A stretch of 64,000 bases of DNA. Origin: an uncultured Dehalococcoidia bacterium. GTDB taxonomy: Bacteria; Chloroflexota; Dehalococcoidia; Lucifugimonadales; UBA3495. Both the position numbers and the translations under genes were made by a program. The stretch covers positions 2,748,981 to 2,812,980 of the forward strand of contig OY282494.1 of NCBI GenBank assembly GCA_958296385.1, given 5' to 3'. Positions 16,550 to 25,521 of the stretch are shown here, in pieces; the first letter of the stretch is position 1; every line of letters begins with the position of its first letter. Below the pieces are notes generated by a model. That model had not been told where the DNA came from. It made no database searches and saw only the letters and a list, made by a program, of their open reading frames with translations.

Positions 16550-16852
16550 ATGGACCGCATCGTGTATCAGATTGAGGAAACCCGCGCCGGTTCCGGCTGG
16601 TCAGCCCACTGCCCGGAGCTGGAAGTTACGGCCTTTGGCGATACCCGGGACGATGCCCGAACATCCCTGCGGCGGCAGGTCAGCGACTATCTGGAGGACT
16701 GCGAGGCGCTGGGCGCACTGGAGGACGTATTAGAGGAAGCCGGGTTCTACGACAACGGCGACGGCTGGATGAGCAGCCTGGTCGAACCGCCGCAGCCCAA
16801 CTTCCGCTTCTTTGGAACCCCTTTCCCCGCTAACGACGACCCGCCACGCTGA
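16550..16852 (+). CDS. HicB-like antitoxin family protein
   Basis: A 100-aa protein. The first ~45 residues (YQIEETRAGSGWSAHCPELE, then FGDTRDDARTSL) follow the HicB partial RNase H-like fold: strand, G-x-W-x-A-x-C/S-P-E-L, strand, and a helix introduced by T..eA...l. The C-terminal half is acidic and lacks an obvious DNA-binding domain. No HicA-type toxin (small dsRBD-like protein) is adjacent, so it may be a stand-alone regulator or the remnant of a pair. It ends 6 bp before nuoD. Confidence 0.6.
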   Translation: MDRIVYQIEETRAGSGWSAHCPELEVTAFGDTRDDARTSLRRQVSDYLEDCEALGALEDVLEEAGFYDNGDGWMSSLVEPPQPNFRFFGTPFPANDDPPR

Positions 16853-16858
16853 CGAACA

Positions 16859-18007
16859 ATGTCAACACAACCTACAATATCCCCCGCTAACGCCGCGGCG
16901 CGGGCCGACTCGCAGCCGGTGGAGATGCTGCTCAACATGGGGCCGCAGCATCCATCTACGCACGGCGTGTTTCGCATGGTGCTGTGGGTGGACGGCGAAA
17001 AGATTATCGACGTTGAGCCGCACATCGGCTACCTGCATCGCGGTTCCGAAAAGCTGTGCGAGGGCGAGCAGTACCATCAGATTGTCACCCTGTTTGACCG
17101 GATGGACTACATCGGCAACTTCAACAACGAACTGGCCTACTGCATGGCCGTTGAGTCGCTGATGGGCGTGGCCGTGCCGGAGCGGGCGGAGTACATCCGC
17201 GTCATCCTGTGCGAGCTGAACCGCATCGCCAGCCACCTGCTTTACGTCGGCACAATGGGCCTGGACGCCGGGGCGATGACCCCGGTGATGTTCTCCTTTC
17301 GCGGGCGGGAAAGAGTACAAGCCCTGTTTGAGGCGGTGTCCGGCGCCCGGATGATGCACAACTACTTCCGCGTCGGCGGCCTGAAAGAGGACGTGCCGGA
17401 CAACTTCCGGCAACTGGTCGACGAGTTGATGCCCCTGCTGCGGGAGGACGTGGAGCAGAGCGACCGCATCCTTACGTTCAACGAGATATTCCTGTCCCGC
17501 CTGAAAGACGTCAGCCCCATCAGCGCCGACGAAGCCATCGCCCTGGGCCTGACCGGCCCCCTGCTGCGCGCCTGCGGCTACGAGTACGACGTCCGCAAGG
17601 CCCAGCCCTATTCCGTCTATGACCGTTTCAACTTTGACGTCCCGGTGGGGCTGGACGGCGACTGCTGGGATAGGCATTGGGTGCGGGTGCAGGAGATGTA
17701 CGAGTCGCTGCGCATCGTAGAGCAGGCAATGGCGCAGCTGCCCGACGGCCCGGTTGCCTCCCCCCTGGGCCGCCGTCTCATCCGGCCGCCGGCCGGCGAA
17801 GTGTACGTCCGGGCCGAGAACCCCCGGGGCGAAATCGGCGTGTACCTGGTCAGCGACGGCACCGACAAGCCCTACCGCCTCAAGGTCAGGCCGCCGTCCT
17901 TCTGCAACCTGTCCGCGCTGCGCCGCCTGCTCCGCGACACCTGGCTGGCCGACAGCGTGGTGGTGCTCGGTTCGCTGGACATCGTGCTGGGCGAGGTTGA
18001 CCGATGA
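16859..18007 (+). CDS. nuoD: NADH-quinone oxidoreductase subunit D
   Basis: The 49-kDa-type subunit that forms the quinone site with NuoB. 382 aa, normal for stand-alone NuoD. Key segments: NMGPQHPSTHGVFR (about 26-39, with the quinone-contacting His), PHIGYLHRGSEKL, the RIASHLLYVGTMGLD helix and the C-terminal SVVVLGSLDIVLGEVDR. The stop overlaps the nuoH start (ATGA). Confidence 0.98.
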   Translation: MSTQPTISPANAAARADSQPVEMLLNMGPQHPSTHGVFRMVLWVDGEKIIDVEPHIGYLHRGSEKLCEGEQYHQIVTLFDRMDYIGNFNNELAYCMAVESLMGVAVPERAEYIRVILCELNRIASHLLYVGTMGLDAGAMTPVMFSFRGRERVQALFEAVSGARMMHNYFRVGGLKEDVPDNFRQLVDELMPLLREDVEQSDRILTFNEIFLSRLKDVSPISADEAIALGLTGPLLRACGYEYDVRKAQPYSVYDRFNFDVPVGLDGDCWDRHWVRVQEMYESLRIVEQAMAQLPDGPVASPLGRRLIRPPAGEVYVRAENPRGEIGVYLVSDGTDKPYRLKVRPPSFCNLSALRRLLRDTWLADSVVVLGSLDIVLGEVDR

Positions 18008-19101
18008 GCTTTCTGATCGACCTAGGCTGGAGCGCGCTGGGCCTGGCCGTGATGTTCCTCGCGCTGTCGGTAATAGTGCTGTCAATGGTATGGCTGGAAC
18101 GCAAGACGCTGGGCCGGTTGCAGCGGCGCTACGGCCCCACCCGCACCGGAATGTTCGGCCTGATGCAGCCCATCGCCGACGCCGTAAAGCTCATCATCAA
18201 AGAGGACATCATCCCCGAGGATTCCGAGAAGGCCATATTCTGGATTGCGCCGGTCATCGTCGTAGTGTCCGCGTTCATCATCTGGGTAACCATCCCCGGC
18301 GGCGACAACGCCGTGGTGCGCAACCTGCCCCTGGGCCTGTTCTACATTGTCGCCTTTGCCGTCATCGGCATCCTGGGGCTGGTGCTGGCCGGCTGGGGTT
18401 CCGCCAACAAGTACGGCATCATGGGCGGCCTGCGTTCCGCGGCGCAGCTGATTTCCTACGAGATTCCGGTAGTGCTGGTGGCGGCGGCCGTCGCCATCCT
18501 GGCCCAGTCGCTGGACATGAGGGAGATTGTAAGCCAGCAAGCCACGCTGCCCTACATCGCCCTGATGCCGCTGGGATTCGTCGTCTTTTTCATCGCCGGC
18601 CTCGCCGAAGTAGGACGCACGCCCTTTGACATTTACCACGCCGAAAGCGAAGTAGTGGGCGGGCCATTCGTGGAATACAGCGGGGCGCACTGGTCGGTAT
18701 TTTTTCTGGCCGAGTACATCAACACCTTTGCCATCGCCGCCCTCACCGCGCTGCTGTTCCTGGGCGGCTGGGGCGGCCCGGCGCTGCCCGACGTAGTGTG
18801 GTTCCTGCTCAAAACCTACGCCGTAGTGCTGGTCGTATTCTGGGTGCGCGGCACCTTCCCCCGCCTGCGCATCGACCAGCTGATGTCCTTCGCCTGGAAA
18901 GTAATGGTTCCCCTCTCGTTCTACACCGTAATCAGCGCGGCAGTGTACCGTTTCTACGAATGGCCCTGGTGGAGCCTGACCCTGATGTCCGCCGCCGGCC
19001 TGGCCGTAGCCGGGTGGATAATCTACCGCCGGATGACCGCCCCCGTCCGCCGGGTAGCCGAAGTGCGGGCCCGCGTAGCAGCAATGCGCCGCAGCTCGTA
19101 G
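18004..19101 (+). CDS. nuoH: NADH-quinone oxidoreductase subunit H
   Basis: Membrane subunit at the base of the quinone tunnel, 365 aa with eight or nine helices. Signatures: the VWLERKTLGRLQRRYGP helix near 35-50 and the strongly conserved AEVGRTPFDIYHAESEVVGG (about 203-222), then YSGAHWSVFFLAEY. It ends with a basic C-terminal tail. Start overlaps nuoD by 4 bp. In related operons nuoI follows directly; here about 2.5 kb of Uma2 genes intervene. Confidence 0.98.
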   Translation: MSFLIDLGWSALGLAVMFLALSVIVLSMVWLERKTLGRLQRRYGPTRTGMFGLMQPIADAVKLIIKEDIIPEDSEKAIFWIAPVIVVVSAFIIWVTIPGGDNAVVRNLPLGLFYIVAFAVIGILGLVLAGWGSANKYGIMGGLRSAAQLISYEIPVVLVAAAVAILAQSLDMREIVSQQATLPYIALMPLGFVVFFIAGLAEVGRTPFDIYHAESEVVGGPFVEYSGAHWSVFFLAEYINTFAIAALTALLFLGGWGGPALPDVVWFLLKTYAVVLVVFWVRGTFPRLRIDQLMSFAWKVMVPLSFYTVISAAVYRFYEWPWWSLTLMSAAGLAVAGWIIYRRMTAPVRRVAEVRARVAAMRRSS

Positions 19102-19182
19102 CAAACTGCGCAACCCGGCCGGCCGGCGCATCCGGGCCAGAATACTGGTATCATAGGTTGCAACTTTCGGAGACGATGCCGC

Positions 19183-19773
19183 ATGGCCACCCAAACGCGT
19201 AAAATAACCGCCCAGGAATTCTGGGCAATGCCGGAAGACCCCGGCCATCGCTATGAGCTGGTTGACGGGGAATTGGTAGATATGGATGGAGCGCCAATAC
19301 ATGGCATGGTAACGGGGCACCTTCACCTGCTGCTGGGCAATCACATCATTGCAACCGGGCTGCCGCTGGTCGTAGGCGTGAGTACCGGCTTTCAGATGTC
19401 CCCCTACACGCTGCGGTTCCCGGATGTTCACGTTACCACTTGGGAGCGTATGGCCGCGTATGATGCGGATGCCGGCGGGTTCCCCCGTTTCGCCCCGGAC
19501 GTGGCCATCGAGGTAGTATCGCCCAGCAACACGCCGGCCGCGCTGGCCCGCAAAACCGACGAATACTTCGCCAACGGAGCCCGCGCCGTCTGGATTGCAA
19601 ACCCCGTCAACCGCACAATGGCCATCCGCCGCCCCGGTGCGCCGGAGCAGGTTTTTGGCCCCGGCGATACACTGTCCGGCGAACCGGAAATCCCCGGCTT
19701 CGCCTGCCCCGTCGCTGACATTTTCGCCGTCCTGGACTACCAGCCGTCCGACCAAACGGCCCCCGGCCGCTAG
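19183..19773 (+). CDS. Uma2 family endonuclease-like protein, tandem copy 1
   Basis: A 196-aa PD-(D/E)xK superfamily protein of the Uma2 (DUF820) type. Landmarks: YELVDGELVDMDG (about 25-37), the LRFPDVHVTTWE strand, the presumed active-site strand APDVAIEVVSPSNTPAAL with Asp and Glu, and a lysine in ARKTDEYFANGA, followed by AVWIANP. The ribosome site is probably GGAG about 11 nt upstream. The target is unknown; the family is abundant in cyanobacteria and Chloroflexi, often in many copies. It lies between nuoH and nuoI on the same strand and should be co-transcribed with complex I. Confidence 0.88.
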   Translation: MATQTRKITAQEFWAMPEDPGHRYELVDGELVDMDGAPIHGMVTGHLHLLLGNHIIATGLPLVVGVSTGFQMSPYTLRFPDVHVTTWERMAAYDADAGGFPRFAPDVAIEVVSPSNTPAALARKTDEYFANGARAVWIANPVNRTMAIRRPGAPEQVFGPGDTLSGEPEIPGFACPVADIFAVLDYQPSDQTAPGR

Positions 19774-19799
19774 GTTGCAACTTTCGGAGACGATGCCGC

Positions 19800-20390
19800 A
19801 TGGCCACCCAAACGCGTAAAATAACCGCCCAGGAATTTTGGGCAATGCCGGAAGACCCCGGCCATCGCTATGAACTGGTTGACGGGGAATTGGTAGATAT
19901 GGATGGAGCGCCAATACATGGCCGGGTAACGGTACACCTCGGTACGTTGCTGGACAATCACATCAGCGCAACCGGACTGCCGCTGGACGTGGGTGTGAAC
20001 ACCGGATTTCAGATGTCCCCCTACACGCTGCGGTTCCCGGATGTTCACGTAACCACCTGGGAGCGTATGGCCGCGTATGATGAGGATGCCGGCGGCTTTC
20101 CGCATTTCGCCCCGGACGTGGCCATCGAGGTAGTATCGCCCAGCAACACGCCGGCCGCGCTGGCCCGCAAAACCGGCGAATACTTCGCCAACGGCGCAAG
20201 CGCCGTCTGGATTGCAAACCCCGCTAACCGCACAATGGCCATCCGCCGCCCCGGTGCGCCGGAGCAGTTTTTTGGCCCCGGCGATACACTGTCCGGCGAA
20301 CCGGAAATCCCCGGCTTCGCCTGCCCCGTCGCCGACATTTTCGCCGTCCTGGACCGCCGGCCGTCCGGCCAAACGCTCCCCGGCCGCTAG
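19800..20390 (+). CDS. Uma2 family endonuclease-like protein, tandem copy 2
   Basis: 196 aa, nearly identical to copy 1. The presumed catalytic residues (Asp and Glu in APDVAIEVVS, Lys in RKTGEYFANGAS) are retained. Most changes fall in residues ~45-75, where the loop reads GRVTVHLGTLLDNHISATG, and the C-terminal tail differs slightly. The 26-bp gap from copy 1 repeats the leader of the first unit. Confidence 0.88.
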   Translation: MATQTRKITAQEFWAMPEDPGHRYELVDGELVDMDGAPIHGRVTVHLGTLLDNHISATGLPLDVGVNTGFQMSPYTLRFPDVHVTTWERMAAYDEDAGGFPHFAPDVAIEVVSPSNTPAALARKTGEYFANGASAVWIANPANRTMAIRRPGAPEQFFGPGDTLSGEPEIPGFACPVADIFAVLDRRPSGQTLPGR

Positions 20391-20416
20391 GTTGCAACTT
20401 TCGGAGACGATGCCGC

Positions 20417-20989
20417 ATGGCCACCCAAACGCGTAAAATAACCGCCCAGGAATTCTGGGCAATGCCGGAAGACCCCGGCCATCGCTATGAGCTGGTTGAC
20501 GGGGAATTGGTAGATATGGATGGAGCGCCAATACATGGACGGGTAACGGGACATCTTCACCTGCTGCTGGGCAATCACATCATTGCAACCGGGCTGCCGC
20601 TGGACGCAGGCGTGAACACCGGATTTCAGATGTCCCCCTACACGCTGCGGTTCCCGGATGTTCACGTAACAACATGGGAGCGTATGGCCGCGTATGATGA
20701 GGATGCCGGCGGCTTTCCCCGTTTCGCCCCAGACGTGGCCATTGAAGTGGTATCGCCCAGCAACACGCCGGCCGCGCTGGCCCGCAAAACCGGCGAATAC
20801 TTCGCCAACGGCGCAAGCGCCGTCTGGATTGCAAACCCCGCTAACCGCACAATGGCCATCCGCCGCCCCGGTGTGCCGGAGCAGGTTTTTGGCCCCGGCG
20901 ATACACTGTCCGGCGAACCGGAAATCCCCGGCTTCGCCTGCCACGTCGCCGACATTTTCGCCGTCCTCGACCGCAGTCGGAGGCAATAA
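20417..20989 (+). CDS. Uma2 family endonuclease-like protein, tandem copy 3
   Basis: 190 aa, again nearly identical through residue ~184, with the catalytic set intact. Its 45-75 segment matches copy 1 (HLHLLLGNHIIATG) rather than copy 2, which suggests gene conversion or a different duplication order. The C-terminus is replaced by a short SRRQ tail. The stop overlaps the start of the fourth Uma2 gene by 1 bp (TAATG). Confidence 0.87.
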   Translation: MATQTRKITAQEFWAMPEDPGHRYELVDGELVDMDGAPIHGRVTGHLHLLLGNHIIATGLPLDAGVNTGFQMSPYTLRFPDVHVTTWERMAAYDEDAGGFPRFAPDVAIEVVSPSNTPAALARKTGEYFANGASAVWIANPANRTMAIRRPGVPEQVFGPGDTLSGEPEIPGFACHVADIFAVLDRSRRQ

Positions 20990-21612
20990 TGACAACCGCA
21001 ACCCTAACTGCCACCGCGACTCCAACAGAATTGGCCCCAACCGACATCGACTGGTACGACCTGATGCCCAACGACGGCAAGCGGTACGAACTGGTTGACG
21101 GCGAGCTAAAGGAACTGCCACCAATGCGAATGTCTCATACGACCGTTGCCGGTACGATTACCTTTTTGTTCGGCCAGCACATCAGAAGTCAAGGACTGCC
21201 CTTTGTATTCGGCCCGGGCGCGGCCTTTCGGTTGGGGATGTCCGGGGCCAACTTCAGGGTTCCGGACGTTAGCGTAACTCCGCGGGAGCGGATTTCCGGC
21301 AATCTTGACAACGAACCAGGTATAGCCGCGGGTTTCCCGGACATTGCCGTTGAAGTCGTTTCGCGCACTGATACCTACGAGGAGGTAGTGGCCAAGGCCC
21401 TGCTCTATCTGGAGCGAGGCGTTGCCGTCGTTTTGCTGGTTGACTTGTATAATCGGGAGGTTGTCATCCGGCGTTCCGGCGGCGCGATTCATACTTTGAC
21501 CGGGGATGATACGCTTACGCTGGACCCGGTACTGCCCGGATTTTCGTGCTCGGTGTCCGAAATTTTTTCCGATCTGGACCAGATGGCGGCAATGGAAGGA
21601 GGGGATGATTAG
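20989..21612 (+). CDS. Uma2 family endonuclease-like protein, divergent copy
   Basis: A 207-aa Uma2-type protein clearly older than the triplicated set. It shares YELVDGELKELPP, the FRVPDVSVTPRER strand, the active-site strand FPDIAVEVVSRTDTYEEVV and the downstream lysine (VVAKALLYLERGVAVVLLVD), but little else. Its start overlaps the stop of tandem copy 3 by 1 bp, and nuoI starts 2 bp after its stop, so translation is coupled through this gene into the respiratory operon. Confidence 0.88.
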   Translation: MTTATLTATATPTELAPTDIDWYDLMPNDGKRYELVDGELKELPPMRMSHTTVAGTITFLFGQHIRSQGLPFVFGPGAAFRLGMSGANFRVPDVSVTPRERISGNLDNEPGIAAGFPDIAVEVVSRTDTYEEVVAKALLYLERGVAVVLLVDLYNREVVIRRSGGAIHTLTGDDTLTLDPVLPGFSCSVSEIFSDLDQMAAMEGGDD

Positions 21613-21614
21613 CT

Positions 21615-22154
21615 ATGCTGGAAAGCATTAAAGGTATGATGCTCACGCTGGCGTCCACGGTGGCGGGGTTCCGCCGGCCGGTTACGCAGCAGTATCCCAA
21701 GCAGGCCACGCCCGTTCGCCCCCGCTTTATGGGCTTTCCCGCGCTTACGTGGGATGGCGCCGTTAGCGAACCCTACTGCACCGGCTGCATGGTCTGCATC
21801 CGCAACTGCCCCACGCAGTGTATGTCGGCCAGCATGATGGACAACCCCAAGCACGCTGACGGCGAGAGCAAGCGGCGCAAGATTGTTGACTATTTTGAAA
21901 TCAACCTCAACCGTTGTATATTGTGCGGGATTTGCGTTGAATACTGCAATTTTGACGCCATCGTGATGAGCCACGAGCACGAGATGAGCACCTACCAGCG
22001 CAACGGCGACCGGGTGGATTTGCCCGCGCTGCTGGACATCGGCAAGAAGTACCAGGACGTTACCGACTGGGTTCCACCCACCGTGCTGGCCAAACAGAAA
22101 GCGGACGCCGCCAAAGCCGCCGCCGCCGCATCAGCAACCTCAACCGAATCCTAA
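21615..22154 (+). CDS. nuoI: NADH-quinone oxidoreductase subunit I
   Basis: Ferredoxin-like subunit carrying two 4Fe-4S clusters that wire electrons toward NuoB. 179 aa. The cluster motifs are CTGCMVCIRNCP (about 55-66) and CILCGICVEYCNF (about 97-109). The C-terminus extends into an Ala-rich tail (AAKAAAAASATSTES) beyond the usual family end. The start has GGAGGGG about 12 nt upstream, inside the end of the Uma2 gene. Confidence 0.97.
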   Translation: MLESIKGMMLTLASTVAGFRRPVTQQYPKQATPVRPRFMGFPALTWDGAVSEPYCTGCMVCIRNCPTQCMSASMMDNPKHADGESKRRKIVDYFEINLNRCILCGICVEYCNFDAIVMSHEHEMSTYQRNGDRVDLPALLDIGKKYQDVTDWVPPTVLAKQKADAAKAAAAASATSTES

Positions 22155-22194
22155 CCCGCCCAATCCGGACTGTCCCAATCAAACCGGGGGAACC

Positions 22195-22503
22195 GTGCCC
22201 AGAGAAGACGAACGCTATCGCAACCTGTCGTCCCGCCATCCGGAATACTGCACTTGCGTGGAGTGTGTGGAGAAGCGGAACAAAGGCGGCGACTTGCCCA
22301 ACCCGGTGCGCGCCGTCGGCGGCTTGATGGGCAAGCTGACGGGCAAAGGCGCCGGCAAACTTGGCAAGAGCAAAGGCAAAAAGCGGGGCAAATCCGGCGG
22401 CTCCGGCAACGCCAAAGGACGCTCGCAAGTCGTCAGCGAGCCCGTCCGCAAGCACAAGAAAGACTGCCAGTGCGCCACGTGCACGCTGCTCAAGTCCATC
22501 TAG
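22195..22503 (+). CDS. Small basic protein with two CxC/CxxC clusters
   Basis: A 102-aa protein of unknown function in the nuo operon, GTG start with GGGGGA just upstream. Two similar cysteine segments frame it: HPEYCTCVECVEKR near the N-terminus and HKKDCQCATCTLL at the C-terminus. Each is H-x3-C-x-C-x2-C, so together they could bind a metal ion or clamp around one. Between them is a highly basic Gly/Lys linker (KGKKRGKSGGSG) suggesting nucleic-acid contact or disorder. It is not a known complex I subunit. The 150 bp between it and nuoJ hold no gene. Confidence 0.75.
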   Translation: MPREDERYRNLSSRHPEYCTCVECVEKRNKGGDLPNPVRAVGGLMGKLTGKGAGKLGKSKGKKRGKSGGSGNAKGRSQVVSEPVRKHKKDCQCATCTLLKSI

Positions 22504-22654
22504 TCGGCAAGCCGCCGCAAGCCCGTCCGGCCCGTCCGCTCATCCATCCCGCCATGCCTGCACCGGAGCCCAACCCCTGCTATCCGAGCCGCCGGCCGGG
22601 CGGCTCCAGGTTTGACGCCGGCGGCCGGCGGGCCGAAAACTCGGACGGCTGACG

Positions 22655-23173
22655 GTGCAACTGGCCCTTTTCATACTGGTGTCCGCGCTCACGCTGGGCG
22701 GCGCGCTGGGCGTGGTGGCTACCCGCAACGTGGTGCACGCCGCCCTCTTTCTGCTGCTCTCGCTGTTGGGCGTGGCCGGCGTGTACCTGCTGCTGTTCGC
22801 CGAATTCCTGGCCCTGGTGCAGGTGCTCATCTACGGCGGCGCCGTCACCATCGTGGTGCTGTTCGCCGTGATGCTCACGCGCTCCTCCGAGTACCCTCGG
22901 ATTAGCGACAACCGGCAATGGCCGCTGGCGCTGCTGGTGGCATTGGCAGTTGCCGCCGTGCTGGGTACGGCGTTCTGGGTTGCCCCGCAGGTGGACGCAC
23001 AGCCCCAGGCCCCGGTGTTCACCGGACTGGCCGCGTCCCTGTTCACCAAGTGGGCGCTGCCCTTTGAGATTGCCTCCCTGGTGCTGCTGGTAGCGCTGAT
23101 TGGCGCAATCATCATCGCCCGCACGCCGGCGGCATCAGATGCCGACGAACCGGCGGCGGACGGAGGGCGGTAA
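22655..23173 (+). CDS. nuoJ: NADH-quinone oxidoreductase subunit J
   Basis: Membrane subunit next to NuoH/K/A, 172 aa with five helices. The conserved third helix with the pi-bulge region is visible as LVQVLIYGGAVTIVVLFAVM (about 52-71). The start is GTG at 22655. The C-terminus ends in a short acidic tail (SDADEPAADGGR). Confidence 0.93.
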   Translation: MQLALFILVSALTLGGALGVVATRNVVHAALFLLLSLLGVAGVYLLLFAEFLALVQVLIYGGAVTIVVLFAVMLTRSSEYPRISDNRQWPLALLVALAVAAVLGTAFWVAPQVDAQPQAPVFTGLAASLFTKWALPFEIASLVLLVALIGAIIIARTPAASDADEPAADGGR

Positions 23174-23180
23174 CCGCGCG

Positions 23181-23501
23181 ATGGTGCCGCTGCTGTACTT
23201 TCAACTCTTGGGGGCCGCGCTGTTTGGCATCGGCCTGTACGGCGTGCTGGCCCGGCGCAGCGCCGTCCTGATTGTGCTGTCTATCGAGTTGATGCTCAAC
23301 GCCGTGAACATCAACCTGATTGCGGCGGCGTCTTACCTCAACGGAACCGGCCGCTTTGAGGCTTTCGACGGGCAGATTATCGCCATATTCGTCATCACCG
23401 TAGCCGCCGCCGAAGTCGGGCTGGCGTTCGCGATTATCCTGCGAATGTACCGCAACCGCGGCACCGTCAACGTGGACGAAATCAACGTGCTGCGCGGCTA
23501 A
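23181..23501 (+). CDS. nuoK: NADH-quinone oxidoreductase subunit K
   Basis: Small three-helix, proton-path subunit of 106 aa. The start at 23181 is chosen because GGAGGGCGG lies just upstream and the protein then begins with the family's first helix. Helix 2 contains the conserved glutamate in VLSIELMLNAVNINL and helix 3 a second one in VITVAAAEVGLAFAII. Confidence 0.95.
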   Translation: MVPLLYFQLLGAALFGIGLYGVLARRSAVLIVLSIELMLNAVNINLIAAASYLNGTGRFEAFDGQIIAIFVITVAAAEVGLAFAIILRMYRNRGTVNVDEINVLRG

Positions 23502-23559
23502 GCGCATCGTCAACCGCACTTGCCATCATCCTGACTTAACCGTTTGACTTAACCTGATT

Positions 23560-25497
23560 ATGCCCCTCGCCTTTCTCATACCCGTATTCTCGTTTGCGGC
23601 CTGCCCGCTGATAATCCTCTTTCAGCGCTGGCTGCCGCTGCGGGGGGCGCCGCTGGCAATTCTGGCCATCGCCGGCGGGTTCGCCGTGTGGGTCTGGACG
23701 CTGTTCGGATTCCTGGGCGCCAGCGAGTCCAACCCGGCCTGCGCCGTGAACGGCATCACCCACGCCCTCACCTGCCATTTCAGCACCGACTGGTTTGAGG
23801 CCGGACTGCCCGGCGTTGCCGCTACCGTTGACCAGGCCATCCACCTGGATTGGGGCATCCTGATTGACCCGCTGACCATAGTGCTGCTGGGCCTAATCAC
23901 GTTCGTAGCGTTGGGCGTGCAGCTGTACTCGCTGGCCTATATGAAAGGCGACCCCCGTTTCGGCTGGTACTTCGCCTGGCAGGCCCTGTTCGTAGCCGCC
24001 ATGCTGACGCTGGCGCTGGCCGACAATTTCCTGCTGCTGTACATCGCCTGGGAGTTGGTGGGCCTGTGTTCCTATCTGCTGATTGGATTCTGGTTTGAGC
24101 AGCCGGGGCCGCGCGAGGCCGCCAAGAAAGCCTTTGTCGTTACGCGCATCGGCGACGTGGGCCTGCTGGTGGGCATCCTGCTGCTGTGGGTGAACGTGGG
24201 CAGTTTCAGCATGACCGAGGCGTTTGCGGCGGCCCAGTCGGGCGCGCTGTCCAGCGGCGTTACCACGGCGGCGGCCCTGCTGCTGCTGCTGGGCGCAATG
24301 GGCAAGTCGGCGCAATTCCCCTTCCACGTCTGGCTGCCCGATGCAATGGAAGGCCCCACCCCGGTCAGCGCGCTGATCCACGCCGCAACTATGGTCATCG
24401 CCGGCGTGTACCTGGTGGCCAGAGCCTACCCCATCTTTGCCGCCTCGCCGGAAGCCCTGCTGATTGTCGCCAGCATCGGATTGATAACCGCCCTGGGCGC
24501 GGCCACCGTTGCGCTGGTGTCAACCGACCTGAAACGCATCCTGGCCTACTCCACCATATCGCATCTGGGCCTGATGATGCTGTCGCTGGGCGCGTTGGGC
24601 TGGACGGCGGCGGTGTTTCACCTGATGGCCCACGGGTTCGCCAAAGCGCTGCTGTTCCTGGGCGCCGGCAGCGTAATGCACGGCGTCGGCGCCCACGGCG
24701 ACGTTGACATCCGGCGGGTGGGCGGCCTGCGCCGGGCCATGCCCATCACGGCGGTAGTATTCTCCATCGGCGCCCTGTCCCTGGGCGGCATCCCCATCCT
24801 GTCCGGGTTCTGGAGCAAGGATGAAATCCTGCTGGCCGTATCCGGCAACCTCCCCGTCGTGTTCATCGTCCTGACGATATTGACCGCCGCCTTGAGCGCC
24901 CTGTACATGGCCCGCGCCATGTTCGTCGTGTTCTTTGGCCCGGAGGGCGAGGACTCGGCCCACGCCCACGAATCGCCGGCGTTGATGCTGGTAGTAATGG
25001 GCGCGCTGGCGGTGCTGGCCGTCGGGTTCGGCTGGATTGCCTTTGACTGGCCGGGCAGCTTTGGCGGTTTCGGCGGCTTTGTATTCTACGACCACGCCGA
25101 GGGGTTCCACTTCAACATCGTGCTGGCCGGCATCTCCGGTGTACTGGCGATAGCCGCCTTCGTCGGAGCGTGGCTGGTGTACGCTCGCCGGTCAATCTCG
25201 GTGGCATCATGGCGCGCCCGGCTGGCCCCGCTGCTGAAAGTAGTCGAGAACAAATACTACGTCGACGAGTTCTACCAGTGGGCCATCGACCGGGTGATAC
25301 TCACCACGTCGGCGGCGGTGGCGTGGTTCGACCGGGCGATGGTGAACGACGTTGCGGTCAACGGCCCCGCCGATGTGGTGCGGCGGGCCGGATTCGCCCT
25401 GCGGCTGCACGTAACCGGACACGTCTATTCCTACGCGCTGGCGGTGGCCCTGGGCGTCATCGCGCTGGCCGTTTTCTGGTGGCTGCGGTCGGCATAG
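23560..25497 (+). CDS. nuoL: NADH-quinone oxidoreductase subunit L
   Basis: Distal proton-pumping antiporter-like subunit, 645 aa, with about 15-16 helices and the long lateral helix region at the C-terminus. Signatures: the key glutamate in LLYIAWELVGLCSYLLIGFW, then GKSAQFPFHVWLPDAMEGPT and PVSALIHAATMVIAGVYLV, and the lysine helix STDLKRILAYSTISHLG. Length and order match standard NuoL. Confidence 0.97.
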   Translation: MPLAFLIPVFSFAACPLIILFQRWLPLRGAPLAILAIAGGFAVWVWTLFGFLGASESNPACAVNGITHALTCHFSTDWFEAGLPGVAATVDQAIHLDWGILIDPLTIVLLGLITFVALGVQLYSLAYMKGDPRFGWYFAWQALFVAAMLTLALADNFLLLYIAWELVGLCSYLLIGFWFEQPGPREAAKKAFVVTRIGDVGLLVGILLLWVNVGSFSMTEAFAAAQSGALSSGVTTAAALLLLLGAMGKSAQFPFHVWLPDAMEGPTPVSALIHAATMVIAGVYLVARAYPIFAASPEALLIVASIGLITALGAATVALVSTDLKRILAYSTISHLGLMMLSLGALGWTAAVFHLMAHGFAKALLFLGAGSVMHGVGAHGDVDIRRVGGLRRAMPITAVVFSIGALSLGGIPILSGFWSKDEILLAVSGNLPVVFIVLTILTAALSALYMARAMFVVFFGPEGEDSAHAHESPALMLVVMGALAVLAVGFGWIAFDWPGSFGGFGGFVFYDHAEGFHFNIVLAGISGVLAIAAFVGAWLVYARRSISVASWRARLAPLLKVVENKYYVDEFYQWAIDRVILTTSAAVAWFDRAMVNDVAVNGPADVVRRAGFALRLHVTGHVYSYALAVALGVIALAVFWWLRSA

Positions 25498-25521
25498 CCG
25501 GCCCTTTGGTGTCTGTCGCGC

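Larger units (their letters stand above)
19155..20989. repeat. Tandem triplication with a 617-bp period
   Basis: Three near-identical units, each consisting of a ~27-bp leader (AGGTTGCAACTTTCGGAGAC, then GATGCCGC) and one Uma2 gene. The starts are exactly 617 bp apart (19183, 19800, 20417). Differences between units are mostly scattered substitutions. The third unit diverges at its 3' end, where the gene stops six codons early and runs into a fourth, older relative. Confidence 0.95.
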
